Below, in pieces: positions 49,490 to 61,330 of a stretch of 64,000 nt of DNA (position 1 is its first letter; every line of letters starts with the position of its first letter). A program made the translations under genes and the position numbers. Location of the stretch: positions 22,178 through 86,177 of the forward strand of contig JACEEZ010019084.1 in assembly GCA_016584305.1 (NCBI GenBank). Reading direction: 5' to 3'. Source of the DNA: Chionoecetes opilio. Lineage: Eukaryota > Arthropoda > Malacostraca > Decapoda > Majidae. Under the pieces are notes generated by a model that worked only from the letters and a program-made list of their open reading frames with translations, searched no databases and was not told the DNA's origin.

Positions 49490-51250
49490 AATTCGCAGGG
49501 CACTATCAATACCCATTTACTTACGTGCGCGTCAAGTGTTTTAAATGTAGGGATGTGCTTGCTTCGACAACATTTGTGGTAACTTGTTCCTCGATCAACG
49601 ATCTCACATTGAAATAATTTTTACAGAGATTCAGTGAGCAAACGTTTTGACCATTAGTTTTAAACATTACTTAGTTGTCACTTGAGTTGAAAGCTCGAAT
49701 AGATTCTCTTGATTAATGGACATCAAATCCTTGTAGGATCTAAAGGTTTCTATCCAAGGCCCGACGGATTCTACGATCCTTTAAGGAAAACATATTTTTA
49801 AAGTTTCCGCAGCTCTCTTCATAAGATGAATTTAGCGCAGAGCCAGAGATGGAATTTGTTTTGGTTGTCCCTTCTTTGCACTGATTCCAATTTTGTCTGG
49901 AGCTTTTACGAAAACAGGGCGAGCGACCAGAATTGGACGGCATATTCCAAGTGTGGCCTAACCAAGGACATTTCCGTGTATAATTGTGTCCTTACTTTCG
50001 GAAGTTTTGTGTGTTCAAAATTGCGTTAATAAAGCACAACATCATATTCGCCTTTTTACTGGCAAGCTAGGCAATGCGGGGACTGGTTTTTAAGATCATT
50101 ACTGATGAATGACACCCTAAATTCCCTTTTCTGCTGTACTCAGTTAAACGATTTATTTCTGCATTTGATAGTTATATTTGAGGTTATCGTTGCCTATTAA
50201 GCATTATTAACATTATCGGAATTGATTTTTAATAGCCATTCTCACTCCAGTCTGATAGTTTGTCGAGGTCTGTTTGTAATGAGTTTCGCAGTTTTCGCTA
50301 GTATATGCTTTACGCCTAATTTGGTGTCGTCTGCAAAATTTCGATATTTTAGATACAAGTCCGCAGTTCCAGATCGTTGATATTATCAGAAACAGAGTGG
50401 GGAACCAAGAACGAGCCCTGAGGCCCCATAGTACCATCTAACCCAATCAGAGTTTCACCTTATATACCGTGGTTACGATTTGAAAGCCAATCACCCAATC
50501 CACTGAAGATAGGTGCTCTCAAAAGCCATGTGCCCGTAGCTTGGTTCAGAAAGAAGTCGCTTTCATGGGGAACTGTATCGAGGTTTCTGAAAAAATCAAG
50601 GTATATTACATCCTGATGGGAATTTTAGCGTCCAGTTTGAATAAAGGACATTAAAAAAAATCCAGGTAGGTTTGGTAAGAAGGATTCTTATTTCGAGAAA
50701 TCCCTGCTACCGAGTTTAATATTGAGTTATTTTCATCGAGAAAAGACACTATTTGTCCCGCAATATTTTCTCAAATAGTTAACAATTCACAGACGTTAGA
50801 CTAATTGGGCTGATAATGACTTGCGAGGCTCTTACTCCCTTTCTTGAATAATCGGTGTGAACATTAGCTTAATTTCCACATATAGGAACATTTTTGTCCA
50901 TTAGGATTTATTGAGGAAATCTTTAGGGAAGCGGGAAAGGTGACTGTGACATTCGCGAAGTAATCGCGAGCGAAAAGTTCGTCCACCCTCACGGATTTCT
51001 GGGTCAAGTTTCTGACAAATACTTTGATACGTCGTCCTTATGGTTTTCTCTCCTCTATTTCCAATCTACCACTTTCGAGTCAGCATACATGTTTATGGTT
51101 CTGGTAATGGAGCTTCGTTCCTTCTCTAAAAAATACCGCATTAAAGGAAGCATGAGTACGACTGCAATGTATTATTATCATTTACCAAGATGTTATTTTT
51201 ATCTTTCAGTGGCCCCAATACTAGTTTGACGTTTCTTTTCTATTCGAAAC
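49490..51250 (-). pseudogene. CR1-like reverse transcriptase and C-terminal domain
   Basis: Minus-strand pieces in order: FRNLDTVPHESDFF near 50560 (motif A region), GDWLSNRNHGI near 50480, MGPQGSFLVP near 50420, INDLELR and ISKF-DDTKLG-type catalytic block near 50330-50370, DLKTSPR / ASKKANMMLCFINAI near 50020-50110, EYAVQFWSP-like near 49930, and NMFSLKDRRIRRALD near 49760-49800. This is the family's usual order. None of the frames exceeds about 75 codons. Confidence 0.75.
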
Positions 51251-52420
51251 GTATTGAAAGAACATTTCGGCAGCTTTGATTTGGATCCTTTGCAATTTTT
51301 TCTTCATACTCGCGCTTTTATCTTTAAAATCCCTTGCACACGTCGTTTACGTCATTGTATTTCTTATAATCGTCGTCCGCATTTGATGATTTGTAAACTT
51401 TATACGCTCGGCGCTTTCCGGCCAATATTGTTGAATCTCATTAGTCATCCAACTGGGTCTGTTTTTTTAGTTATTCAAACGTTTCCTACCATGGGACATG
51501 TTTTTCAACCACCGATTGGAGTTTATTTAGTGAATAAATTTACCCATGTTTTCCGCATATTACCTGTTTAGTAGGTCCAATCCAATCAACTTCGCACTCA
51601 GTACCCTGCTGATATTCGTGAATGAAATCAGCCTTTATTATAATTGGGAACTAATAACGATTTTCTGTGATGTCTACATTGCCAATTTATGCCGCATCTG
51701 ATAACCTGTGATCGCTGTTTGCCAGATGTTCACTATATCGAAGTAATCATCAGATCATGTTCGGGTTATGAAAATAAATCTAGGGCTCCTATTATCCCTT
51801 GTAGGGCTCACGGAAACCACCTGATTAAAATATAATTCGTTACCATATCAAGGCAATCGCATACCTTTTTATATCAGCAGATTATTATTCCAGGGCTTAT
51901 ACGAGGGTAGGTTAAAATCTCCACATATAAATTGTATCGTATTATTGTTGACAATAACTTTATCTCGTTATAGAGGAGCAACGACTTCCGCATTTGATTT
52001 GGAGGACGATATATTGTCCAAATAGTTCAGGAATGTACCGTTTAGCTGAAAGTCATGCGTAGACTTGAGTAATAATGATAGTGATTTACTTTATCCGATT
52101 TCGATTGCTTGCAAATTATCCTTTGATGTAAAGATACACCTCTCCCTGCTTTACGCGTACCGACAATTAGGAATGTCTTATATGCTGGAATGGCTTGGTG
52201 TCAGCTTAATAAGTGTTTAACTTTTGTGTTGGACCCAACTCTCAGTGATAATAACGATATTCGGCGTTTCGGCAGCAACGTATGCTAATAATTCGTTACG
52301 CTTAAAATAATGCTTCTGGCATTTGTTTGTAGAGTAATTTAAGTTCCTTAGTTAGTTTGAACCTTGCGTGAGGGTTTTTACAGGCGGTTGTCTAGGGTCC
52401 ATGTAACAGGGCCTGATTAC
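51251..52420 (-). pseudogene. CR1-like endonuclease
   Basis: Pieces on the minus strand: QTNARSI near 52330, a TES-type motif near 52240, FICGDFNLPSYKPWNNN near 51900-51945 and a NSDHRLI-like block near 51700. Between the endonuclease and RT lies a linker with broken frames. The plus-strand frame at 51254-51571 is antisense to this region and not a gene. Confidence 0.65.
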
Positions 52421-53130
52421 GTTACTTTGATTAGTATTGCGAAACGGAACGTGACCCAGCGTGCTGTGGGGTAAGGAAAGGGTGGTTTAAAAAAAGGGGG
52501 GGGGGGGGGGGGGGGGGGGGGGGGATGATGCTGTACCGCCGTCGCTAGTCGTTTTTGACTGTAAGAGGAAAACGTTATCATTAGCAGCGTCCTAATCTTG
52601 CCGTGGCCAACGTGGGTGAGGTGTGAGTCCGTCATCCCAAACAAGGATGGAATCCTAAAACCAGGTGGGGTCCTCGTAGAATATTATCCCAGAAGTTTGC
52701 GAAGTCTACATTCTCCTGGCACAAAGAGACCTAGCCGTGTTATTTGCGTGAACGCTTTGTCGTAAAAGCGTCGGCACACACCTAGTCTTGGGAGAAAGTA
52801 ATTCCTGAAAATAAGGGTATGATTAGTTTTAAGTCTTGATTTCCGGATGTCAAACTTCTTTGAGACTGTCCAGTATTTCTTCAGATCCGCTACGTACACG
52901 CGGTTGTTCCTGCATGAAGACATAGAGAGGTGTTTATTCATTATAGTCTGTTCCTGGGACGTCATCGCAGGCTTGCCAGTGATGTCGCGAGTCTGCTCCG
53001 GGAAAAGAATCGCTCCTTTTGTCACTCATTGACCCTAAACAAAACTCCACCAGCACTGTCCTCGGAAGAATTGGAGTCCCGATCAATCTGGTTGCGTGTA
53101 CGTCTTCCTCATTCGCCAAGAACCTGAAAT
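52421..53130 (-). other. Possible 5'/ORF1 region of the CR1-like element
   Basis: Directly upstream of the endonuclease. It contains a G run of about 28 at 52497-52524 and a 113-codon minus-strand frame (52684-53025) with basic residues (YVADLKKYWTVSKKFDIRKS). I recognise no domain, so a gag role is only a guess from position. Confidence 0.3.
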
Positions 53131-53604
53131 TTGTTAAAGGTTGTGATCGTTAGGGTCGCCTGGGACTGCCTGCTGTTCGTCGCACGATCCTCGCCTACTG
53201 GAACAAAGGGAGAAGGGGACAGGAGGAAGACGAGGGTAGGTAGAGGGAGAGGAGGGGGGGGGGGGCCCCCTGCGTGGGAGGATGAGGAGGAGAGGAGGAA
53301 TATACAAAGGAATACAAAGAAACACCAACACAGCAACATGCCGATAGGTCCTTACAAGACTGTTTGCTTTAAACTACACTACACTAACTAGATAATAAAG
53401 AGAGAAAGGATAGGAAGTAGAAGGCTCCTACCCACCACCCAGCCATCCAGCCGAAGTGGCGGAAAAGAGTGATACCATGCAATATAGAAAAAACTGCATG
53501 AATTTGTGAGGAAAGTTGAAAGCTGTAATCTATGGCTAATACTACTAGTTTTTTGGTGGGGTGTAGGTTAGTGCTGATAGATAGGTCATGTTATGTGTGT
53601 TTTG
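53131..53604. other. Anonymous sequence
   Basis: G run at about 53254-53264. No gene recognised. Confidence 0.4.
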
Positions 53605-54215
53605 TAATGGTGGGAACACATGTGGAGTTCAAGGAGGGTGGTGCGGAGCCTGCTGGGCTTTTCTTGGGAGGCAGCAGTCAATCAAGGCCCCAGCTCCGTT
53701 CAATCCACTGGGATTGTGACTTTCCATGTAGGACGCCGTACACTTCAAGGCCTCCTGCAGCAGTGGGACCCCTGGTACCTTAAATTCCCGATGAGTGTCT
53801 AACTGTCAGGACCCTAATGAACCACAGGCCGTCCCAAAGTCGAGATATAGTGGTAACGTTAACTCGGGGCTATCTGTGTGTGTTATGAGGTTCCTAATGT
53901 AGTGTTCGGGGTGGCTCAGTGTGGAAGTTCGGGGGTGCTGGTGCGGCAGCCTTGCCTGGTGGGCTCTTGGGAGGCAGCAGTCAATCAGGCCCAGTTCCGT
54001 TTCAATCCACGCGTTAGTTGCACTTTCAAGTAGGACGCCGTGCACTTCAAGCCCCCTGCAGCAAGTGGACCCTGGTATATAAATCCGATGGTGGTCACTA
54101 ACTGACATGTCCCTTACTGAACCACAAGCCGTCACAGGTCAAAAGTTGTAGTAGTGACATTTACTCGGGGCTGTCTGAGGACGTGTGGGAGGGTTGTGTA
54201 GACGCGACTCGCAAT
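53605..54215. repeat. Two-unit tandem repeat, period 303 bp
   Basis: GGGAGGCAGCAGTCAATCA occurs at 53666 and 53969. Shared ordered blocks in both units include GTAGGACGCCGT, CACTTCAAG, CTGCAGCA, ACTGAACCACA/ATGAACCACA and ACTCGGGGCT. The units differ by perhaps a fifth of positions. No coding support. Confidence 0.85.
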
Positions 54216-55980
54216 CATTTTACGCAATGAGAGTAAGTTTCAGTGGCCCCGCGAGAATAAATTTATTATTCCGAGATAAACAGTGACAACCGGGGATTTG
54301 ATATGAAATATTTATCGAGGCTATTTTAAATGAATTATATTGTATTTGAGTTACTACGTCGACGGCAGCCCCATCTTCCAATTTACGTTACAACACGGTT
54401 TGTGAAGAAAGTAATTCGCTTCGTTCGTTACAAACCGTTTCCTGATTATTTTAAATCCGTTGTCTAGTGAGCTTGACCGGTTCTAGAGTGAAAAGATTCT
54501 GGGACTACGTCGTAAATCCATTGAAGCTTTTAATTAATACTCGTGAGGTCACCTGTTATCATTTTCGTTGTTATGGGATAAGTAAGTTCTTTGAGCCGAT
54601 TTTCGTACGATTATTTCGCAAATCTAGGTATTCATTTTGGTTTACTCTGCGCTGTATTTTTCTTAGTTATCTTGTCCTTTTTATACTAAGGTGACAGAAC
54701 TGCACACCCGTATTCTAGAATGGGGGCGAACAAGCGAGTTAAAAAGAGTGAGTAGAACTTTTCAGATTTTGACTGGAAAGGTCGTACATAAAGCCAACCA
54801 ATTTATGGCAGTGTTAATACCTCTATAATTTGGTTATTCGGTTTGAGACCCTTTCGAGATTATAACGCCTAAATCTTTTTCTTTCACAACACTGTAGTTG
54901 AAATCGTTCATCAACGTAACTTTTATGAGGTTGTTATTACCGATATGTAGTACATGACTTTGTCAAGCTGAAATTCATTTGCCATGTTTTTGACAATTCT
55001 GTTAGCGTGTTTAGTCGATTTGTATGAGTTGCGCTGAGATTCTGTGAGGCTATGTTTGTGATTTTCGCTGTCATCAGCAAAATTTCGATACCTTGCATGT
55101 GATCCCTCGTCAATTGTCATTTATTTTGTTTTTTAATTTATTAAGAACAGGGAAGGTCCGAGAACTGATCCTTGAGACACACCACTATTTACACTGATTC
55201 CAGTCTAGAAGAATTTTCATTATTACCACGCTTTGTTACGATTTGACAGCCCAGTTTTCTACCATTTTTAAAGATGCCTTTTATACAATGAGCTTTTACT
55301 TGATAATGAGACGCTATGAGGAAACTTGTCGAACGCTATTGAAAATCGAGGTAAACTACGTCTTACTGCCTCGTGTTGTCGTACATTTTGGAAACACATA
55401 TTGTTAAAAATCAAGTACGTTTGAGAGGCATGAAGCGTTTATTCTGAACATGCTGCGATCTTGATTATGTCATTTTTTGCAAGAAAAACTTAACGATTTT
55501 AGTCTTTATGATGGATTTATTAATTTCCAGCACACTGATGTTAAAATGATTGGGGATTGTTTCCTGGCTGCGAATTGCTCCTTTTTTAAATCATGGTGTT
55601 GTGACATTTCTAGTTTCATTCGCACGTACATTTCCGGTGAGTAAAGACTTATTAAAATTAGATGGAAAGTGGTTTACTATTTCGTCTCTTGCTTCTTTAA
55701 TATGCGTGGCGAAAATTTGTCAGGACCAGGAGTTTTGTTTATTGGCAGTTATTTATCGCCGAGCAAAATGTCACATTTCCTGAAAGGTTAAGGAGCTGAG
55801 GGCACAGTACCTTTGTTCGGGTTTGCGGGATGGGTTGATTTTGCGTGTTTTCCACTGTGAAGACTGATGCAAAAAAGTTATTTAGAGTATCCGCCATAGA
55901 TACTTCATTTTCTGTGTGTTCGCCATTTTCCATTTCCAACGGTCCTATGGTTGACGTCATTACGTCTGAGGAGGAGGAGG
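54216..55980 (-). mobile_element. CR1-like LINE relic, RT part
   Basis: Minus-strand element related in order to 49236-52420 but different in sequence. It covers the pre-RT linker to the C-terminal domain. The endonuclease is absent upstream of about 55980, where an (AGG)n tract lies. Confidence 0.7.
54260..55965 (-). pseudogene. CR1-like reverse transcriptase
   Basis: The 55739-55960 frame reads IGPLEMENGEHTENEVSMAD then TLNNFFASVFTVE, the typical linker before RT. After it come VVYLDFQ (motif A) near 55340, GCQIVTKRG near 55250, ISKF-like RNFADDSENHKH near 55070 (catalytic ADD), MANEFQLDKVMY near 54965, LEYGCAVLSP near 54690-54720, and NGFKIIRKRFVTN near 54430-54465. Frames are broken repeatedly. 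Confidence 0.7.
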
Positions 55981-56682
55981 AGGAGGAGGAGGAGGAGGAG
56001 GAGGAGGAAGGTACTGAGAGATTAATGCAAGTTGTCGTAAAATGTTATAAGATGAAAGTCTTTAGTTTTAATTGCATTTAAATTAAACTAAAGTCGTTAA
56101 AGGATTATGACTGAATGAGAGCGAGGAAATATTTGTTCCCATTCTCGTAAAATTACCTAATTCCATAAACTTATTTTATTACTGGAGTTTTCTTTACGAT
56201 TTCAAAGTCACATAGTTTATTTTCATAATAATCTGATTCATCTTCCATCTGCACTCACACTCAATTCTTGTATTTTTTCCATATAAACATTTATCTCTTC
56301 ACTTTCATCGCATCTCTTATTTCCTTCTTTCTTCTTCATTCCAGCCTCTTCCTCCTCCTCTCATTTCCATGCCTCCTCCTCCTCCTCCTTTACCTCTTTT
56401 TCCTCTCTGCTCTTCCTCCTCGATCTCCAGTTCGATAGATATTTTCATAAGGGATAAGAACCCTTTAAAATTGTTCCTCTGTCAAGAGGGCGCTGTTTCC
56501 CCTACACAGACCAGAACACTGTTATGGTCTGTTGGTGTAGTGGGGGTCCTGGTGTCCCATCCATTACTGCCTTCTCTCCTTTTCTGCACCCCCATCCCAT
56601 ACCCTCCCATTCTTTCCTCTCAGTGTATTTTATATATTTTTTTCTTTATTTTAGTTTTTTGTATGTGTTTTTATTTAGTCGT

Positions 56683-56686
<4 letters not shown>
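55966..56686. other. (AGG)n and anonymous sequence
   Basis: AGG run at 55966-56008; CTC-rich patch at 56345-56395; otherwise unrecognised AT-rich sequence. Confidence 0.5.
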
Positions 56687-56773
<87 letters not shown>

Positions 56774-56796
56774 TTCTCTCTCTCTCTCTTCTCTTT

Positions 56797-56866
<70 letters not shown>
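56687..56866. repeat. (CT)n microsatellite
   Basis: About 180 bp of CT with TTCTC interruptions. Confidence 0.95.
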
Positions 56867-56870
<4 letters not shown>

Positions 56871-56885
56871 GTGTCATCACGTGAA

Positions 56886-56917
56886 TCATCTGGTGAATCA
56901 GGAGATTCACCAGATGA
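56886..56917. repeat. Perfect 14-bp inverted repeat, 4-nt loop
   Basis: TCATCTGGTGAATC (56886-56899), loop AGGA, GATTCACCAGATGA (56904-56917). It would form a stable hairpin in DNA or RNA. There is no T run directly after it and this is a eukaryote, so it is not called a terminator. Confidence 0.85.
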
Positions 56918-57219
56918 CTCTTAATCGAATTTTGCCTTTGTGTGCTATCAGTCGGGGATAGACTTCTTTTGTGTCATTTTGTTTATGCTTTCTACCCACA
57001 TTTAAAAAGTTCTTTGTTTTTTGTTCCGGATTAGTTTGGTTTTTCATTTGTTGTAATAATTGTTTTCATTGTGTTTTATATTATATTTGCTCAAGATGTT
57101 TCTTAAGGATATTCTTTTTGTTTTGTCTAACATTTCGTCCGCTTTTTTTTTGTAAGTTGCTGAAAATTTTTGCTGCTTCATATTTGTTTTCTTTTTTCTC
57201 ATAGGTCTTTTACGGATGG

Positions 57220-57222
<3 letters not shown>
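56918..57222. other. Anonymous T-rich sequence
   Basis: No gene recognised. Confidence 0.5.
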
Positions 57223-57294
<72 letters not shown>

Positions 57295-57300
57295 AGAGAA

Positions 57301-57378
<78 letters not shown>

Positions 57379-57409
57379 CGAGAGAGCGAGAGAGAGAGAG
57401 AGAGAGAGA
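57223..57409. repeat. (CT)n joined to (GA)n, self-complementary
   Basis: CT repeats at 57223-57291 turn at TGAG into GA repeats to 57409, so the tract is an inverted repeat with arms of up to about 70 bp and almost no loop. Confidence 0.95.
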
Positions 57410-57735
57410 GCCGCGCGCAAGCTGAAGTCACGGCGTATTCTAGCTCCTGACAAATTCCTTTCTTTTCTAAGGAAAGCTGAGCCATTTCACTTAGAAGAGT
57501 TGACCATCTGTCGGTAACGATCTTCTGATCACACAGGAGATAAAAAACTTCAAACAAACAATACCAAAAGACAGAAATAATGAGGTTTTACCTCAACGAA
57601 TAAGTCAACTGCCACTCTCCTCCTTCAAATCACACCGGCACGTCCTGTCAAACCCCGATAGTCACCTATCAACACCGATACAGTGACCCCGCGCTCGCCA
57701 CAAACCCAATTTTGATTCTCTGTCATTGCTGTTCT
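57410..57735 (+). repeat. Jockey-like 5' UTR, copy 2
   Basis: Matches 24958-25310 over its length with small differences (see that entry for shared blocks). As at the first copy, a GA tract directly precedes it and the GCGCGC motif marks the junction. The element body that should follow is lost in the homopolymer region. Confidence 0.8.
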
Positions 57736-57752
57736 TTTTTTTTTTTTTTTTT

Positions 57753-57783
<31 letters not shown>

Positions 57784-58079
57784 AAATTTTTTTTTTTTTT
57801 TGGGGTTTTTTTTTTTAAAGGGGAAAATTTTGGCCTTAATTTTTTTTTTTTTCCCTTTTTGGGGGGGTTTTTTTTTTTTTTCCCCCTTTTTTTTTTTCCC
57901 CCTTTTTTTTTTTTTTCCCCCCTTTTTTTTTTTGGGGTTTTTTTTTTTTTTAAAAAAAAAAAAGGGGGAAAAGGAAAAAAAGGGGGGGAAAAAAGGGGCA
58001 AAAAGGGAAAAACCCCCCTTTTTTTTTTTTTCCCTTTTTTTTTCTTTTTTTTTCCCCCCTTTTTCCCCGGGGCCCCCCC

Positions 58080-58124
<45 letters not shown>

Positions 58125-59290
58125 GGGGGAAAAAAATGGGAAAAAAAAAAAAAAACCCAAAAAAAGGGGGGGAAAAAAAAAAGGGGGACCCGCGCCCCCC
58201 CCCCTTTTTAAAATTTTTTTTTTTTAAAATTTTCCCCCCTTTTAAAATTTCCCCTTTTGGGGTTTAAAAAAGGGGGAAAAAAAATTTTAAAAAAAAAAAA
58301 ACCCGGTTTTGGGAATTTCCCCCCCTTTAAAAAAAACCCCCCAAAAACCCCACCCCCCCCCCCAAAAAAACCCCAAAACCCCCCCCCCCAAAGGGGGCCC
58401 CCCCCCCCTTTTTCCTCTCCCCTTTTTTTTTTTTTTCCTTAAAAAATTTTTTTTTCCCCCCTTCTTAAAAAAACCCCCCCAAACCTCGGGGTGAAAAAAA
58501 AAACCCCCCCCCCGGGGGGCCCCCCCCCAAAACCCCCCCGGGGGAAAAAAAAAGGGGGGCCCTTTAACCCCCCCCCAAAAAACCCCCCCCCAAAAACCCC
58601 GGCCTTAAAGGGGGTTCCCCCCCCCCTTTTTTTAAAAAAAAACCCCCCCCGGGGGGTTTTTTTTCCCCCCCTTTTCCCCCCCCCCCTTTTTTTTCCCCCC
58701 TTGGTTTGGGGGGGGGCCCCTTTTTGGGGTTTTTTTGGGGGGGGGGGGTTTTTTTTCCGGTCTTTTTTTTTCCCTTTTAAAAAATTTTTTGGGGGGCCCC
58801 GGGGGGGGTTTTTCCAAGGAAATTTTTTTTCCCGGGGGCCCCCCCCGGGGGGCCCCCCAAAGGGGGGGCCCCCCTTGGGGGGGGCCCCCCCCCCCCGGGG
58901 GGTTTTTCCCCCCCCCCTTCCCTTTGGGCCGGTTTCTTAAAAGGGGTTTTTTTTCCCCTTTTGGGGGTTTTGGGGGGGGGGGAAAAAAAGGGCCCCGGGG
59001 GGAAAAAAAAAAAGGGAAAAAAGGGGAAAAAAGGGGGCCCCCCCCTTTTTTTGGGGTTGGCCTCCCCCCCCCCCCCCTTTTTTCCCCCGGCCCCCCCCCC
59101 CCCCAAAAAAATTTTTGGGACGGGGGCCCCGGGGGGGGCCCCCCGGGGGGGGTTTGGGGGGGGGGCCCCCCCCCCTTTTTTAATTTTCCCCAAAAACCCC
59201 CAAGCAAAAGGGGGGGGGGGGGCCCCCCCCCCCCCCCCCGGGGCCCCCCATTTTCCCCCCCCCTTCCCCCCCAAACCCCCCACGGGAGAC
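57736..59290. other. Homopolymer-block sequence, probable artefact
   Basis: Nearly every base here is part of a run of two or more identical bases, with runs up to about 28. The long frames of Phe, Lys, Gly and Pro are consequences of the runs. No biological feature can be supported; poor base calling or assembly is the likely cause. Confidence 0.85.
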
Positions 59291-60240
59291 GCAGCCTCAA
59301 AACCCCCCCCCCCCCCCTCAGGGGAGCCCCCCCCCGCTCACAATAACCGCGGGGGGCCCAGTCCCTCTTTATCAAAGGAGGCACCGTAACAGTACTAGCG
59401 GGGCAACTATGACCGCCGCCAAAAAAACCACGACTCCAAAACCCCCCTCAACCCCCGTGGGGGGACCAAAAACCCTTTGCATTGTTGAAAGGGGCCTTCA
59501 GCAAAAGGTTTTACACCCGACATCACGGGACCCCCATCGTTCCCGTGAATACGCGACAAAAGGGGGTCCTTTCACCTTTGCAAACCCCTGCCGTAAAAGG
59601 GGTGGCTGAAAGGAAAAAAAAAGGAGCCCAAAACTTCCCAGCATTTTCCCCCGGGCAAGGGCATAAATGCAGCAAATTGGTTTTTTCAGGCAGGGGGGAA
59701 AAAAGGCCAGGAAAAGAAATTTTTTCAAGGGGCCCCGCTCAAATTTAACGAATCCCCCCCCCCCACACCAATCCTCTCCTCCCCAGCCCCACTCCCAAAA
59801 CCCCCCTTCCCCAAACGTCAACCCCCAGGTGTTACACCTTTTCCATACCTTGCTTGGGGCCCCCTCCCCCCTTTCCATCCCAAGGGGGAAGGAAAAAAAG
59901 GCACCGCTGGCCTCAAGATCCCGTCTGCCAAAGTTTTGCAGCCTTTAGGAAAAAGAAAAGTCGGCGAGCTAACACACACCGTCCTCAGGAACAAAACCCG
60001 ACGTCCTGGGGGGCCGTCCAAAACGTTCCGCCCGGAGTGGGGTTGGCATCATGTGCAGAATCCCGGGGGTATTGTCAATGGAGCGGCGTGGGGCAGGCCC
60101 CCGGACAAGGCGGCGGTTTTTGCAGTGTGTCACCGGGGAGGGGGCTGCCCGCTTTAGGTTTCTGCCTGTTCCCCCGGGCCCCGAGGAGATAGAAGAGATT
60201 TTTCTTCCGCCCTTTTCCTCACAGACCAAAAATGTGTCTT
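59291..60240. other. GC-rich sequence with inflated homopolymers
   Basis: Underlying sequence is complex, but runs of C, G and A are longer than expected. Several overlapping frames lack recognisable motifs. It may continue the LINE relic at 60240-60640 downstream on the minus strand, but I cannot show this. Confidence 0.4.
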
Positions 60241-60241
60241 G

Positions 60242-60640
60242 TTAATTAGCCCCTTTTTCCGCCCCAATGGCACGGCCCCCAGCACCCCTTCCCTTTCCTT
60301 CCCCCCCCGCCACGGGGGGCCCCCAAAACGTTGAACCCAGAAGATTACCGGGGGTCACAAGAAATAAACTCTTTTTATCTCGGCGGGGAGTAAAATCCAT
60401 ATAGGCTGTGGGGGTCCCCCGTGGAATTTCCGCATTTCGCGCCCGGGTTTTCCCCTTTCTTTTTTGTACCTTCATGGCGAAACTCCATTTTACCTTCTCA
60501 AGGGTTTTCGCTGCTGGTGGGATTTTGGGCGGAAAATTAAAGCCCCCGCTAAAGACTGGGGGGGTTTGAAGATTTGCCCCAGATCGTGGGCTACTATTTT
60601 CGGGGGCCCTACTACCTGAAAGCCCGCCTCTCCACATCCG
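60242..60640 (-). pseudogene. LINE endonuclease fragment
   Basis: Minus-strand frame with FSGGFNFPPK (a GDFN-like motif), then about 45 residues later PRGTPTAYMDFTPRRDKKS and LFLVTPGNL. The GTPT..D-LFLV order is the segment after GDFN in R1/Jockey-type endonucleases. The frame is probably distorted by extra bases in homopolymers. Family and limits uncertain; it could also be part of an RNase H-type LINE like LINE-A. Confidence 0.45.
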
Positions 60641-61330
60641 CCCCTCGCCAAAGGGCCTGGAATTCTTAAAAATTCACTCCTGGCATACATCCTTTTTGGG
60701 CGAAACCCCGCCTTTTGGGAGGGAAGGGGAAGGGGCCCCGGATTTTTGTCATAGTGGGATAGGGGGATTTGTGAGCAGGGGCATCCTGTGTCTCTTTGAA
60801 AAGCCCTGGTGCAGAAAAGGAGAAAGAAGGTTTTCTGATGCTCTGGTGGAAAAACCTGCAAACCCCGCTACTTTTTCCCCGGGAAAGCCAAAAATTCCAG
60901 GCCCGTTTATTTTTGGGCCCATGACCCCACACCCGCCCAAAAGGGCCTCCCCCTCTTTGTGACGGAGAGGCCATTTTGGCCCTTTTCCTTCTTAAACTTT
61001 TCCGCCCCTTGGGAAAAGCCCTTGGGCTCCTCACTGAGCCCGCGACCTGGCCTCTGTCCCCCGCCCCTACCAGAAGCTTTAGGGGGCCTGAAAAACCCCA
61101 GACATTTAAGGTCCCTCCCAAAGACCCCAAAGCGGAGAGAGCGGGCAGGGGTGTCCAGGAAATGGGGCAAAAATGGGCACACGAAAAGCCCGGCCCCCAT
61201 ATTGATAATTTTTCATACTGGTTTAGAAACGCCACCCCTGCCGCCCCTTTTCCCCCCCTAAAAGGAGACTTTGGGAAAGACTTTTTATCTAAATGTAGAT
61301 TTTTTGAATGTAGATTTTTAGAATGAAAAA
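60641..61330. other. GC-rich sequence, homopolymer-inflated, unrecognised
   Basis: Frames on both strands (for example 60666-61235 minus) have no motif I recognise. By position it could be the 5' side of the same LINE. Confidence 0.3.

Larger units (their letters stand above)
49236..52420 (-). mobile_element. CR1-like LINE, second family, ORF2 relic
   Basis: Minus-strand copy from endonuclease to 3' end. The 3' end (49236-49256) is two CCTATGTAAT units, the short terminal repeat style of CR1/L2 elements. Coding capacity is broken by many stops and indels. Confidence 0.75.

Noticed and set aside
51254..51571. 105-codon plus-strand frame with membrane-like segments
   Set aside because: Lies antisense within a CR1-like ORF2 relic; no family recognised.
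57712..59389. Frames rich in Phe, Lys, Gly, Pro
   Set aside because: Consequences of homopolymer runs in probably faulty sequence.
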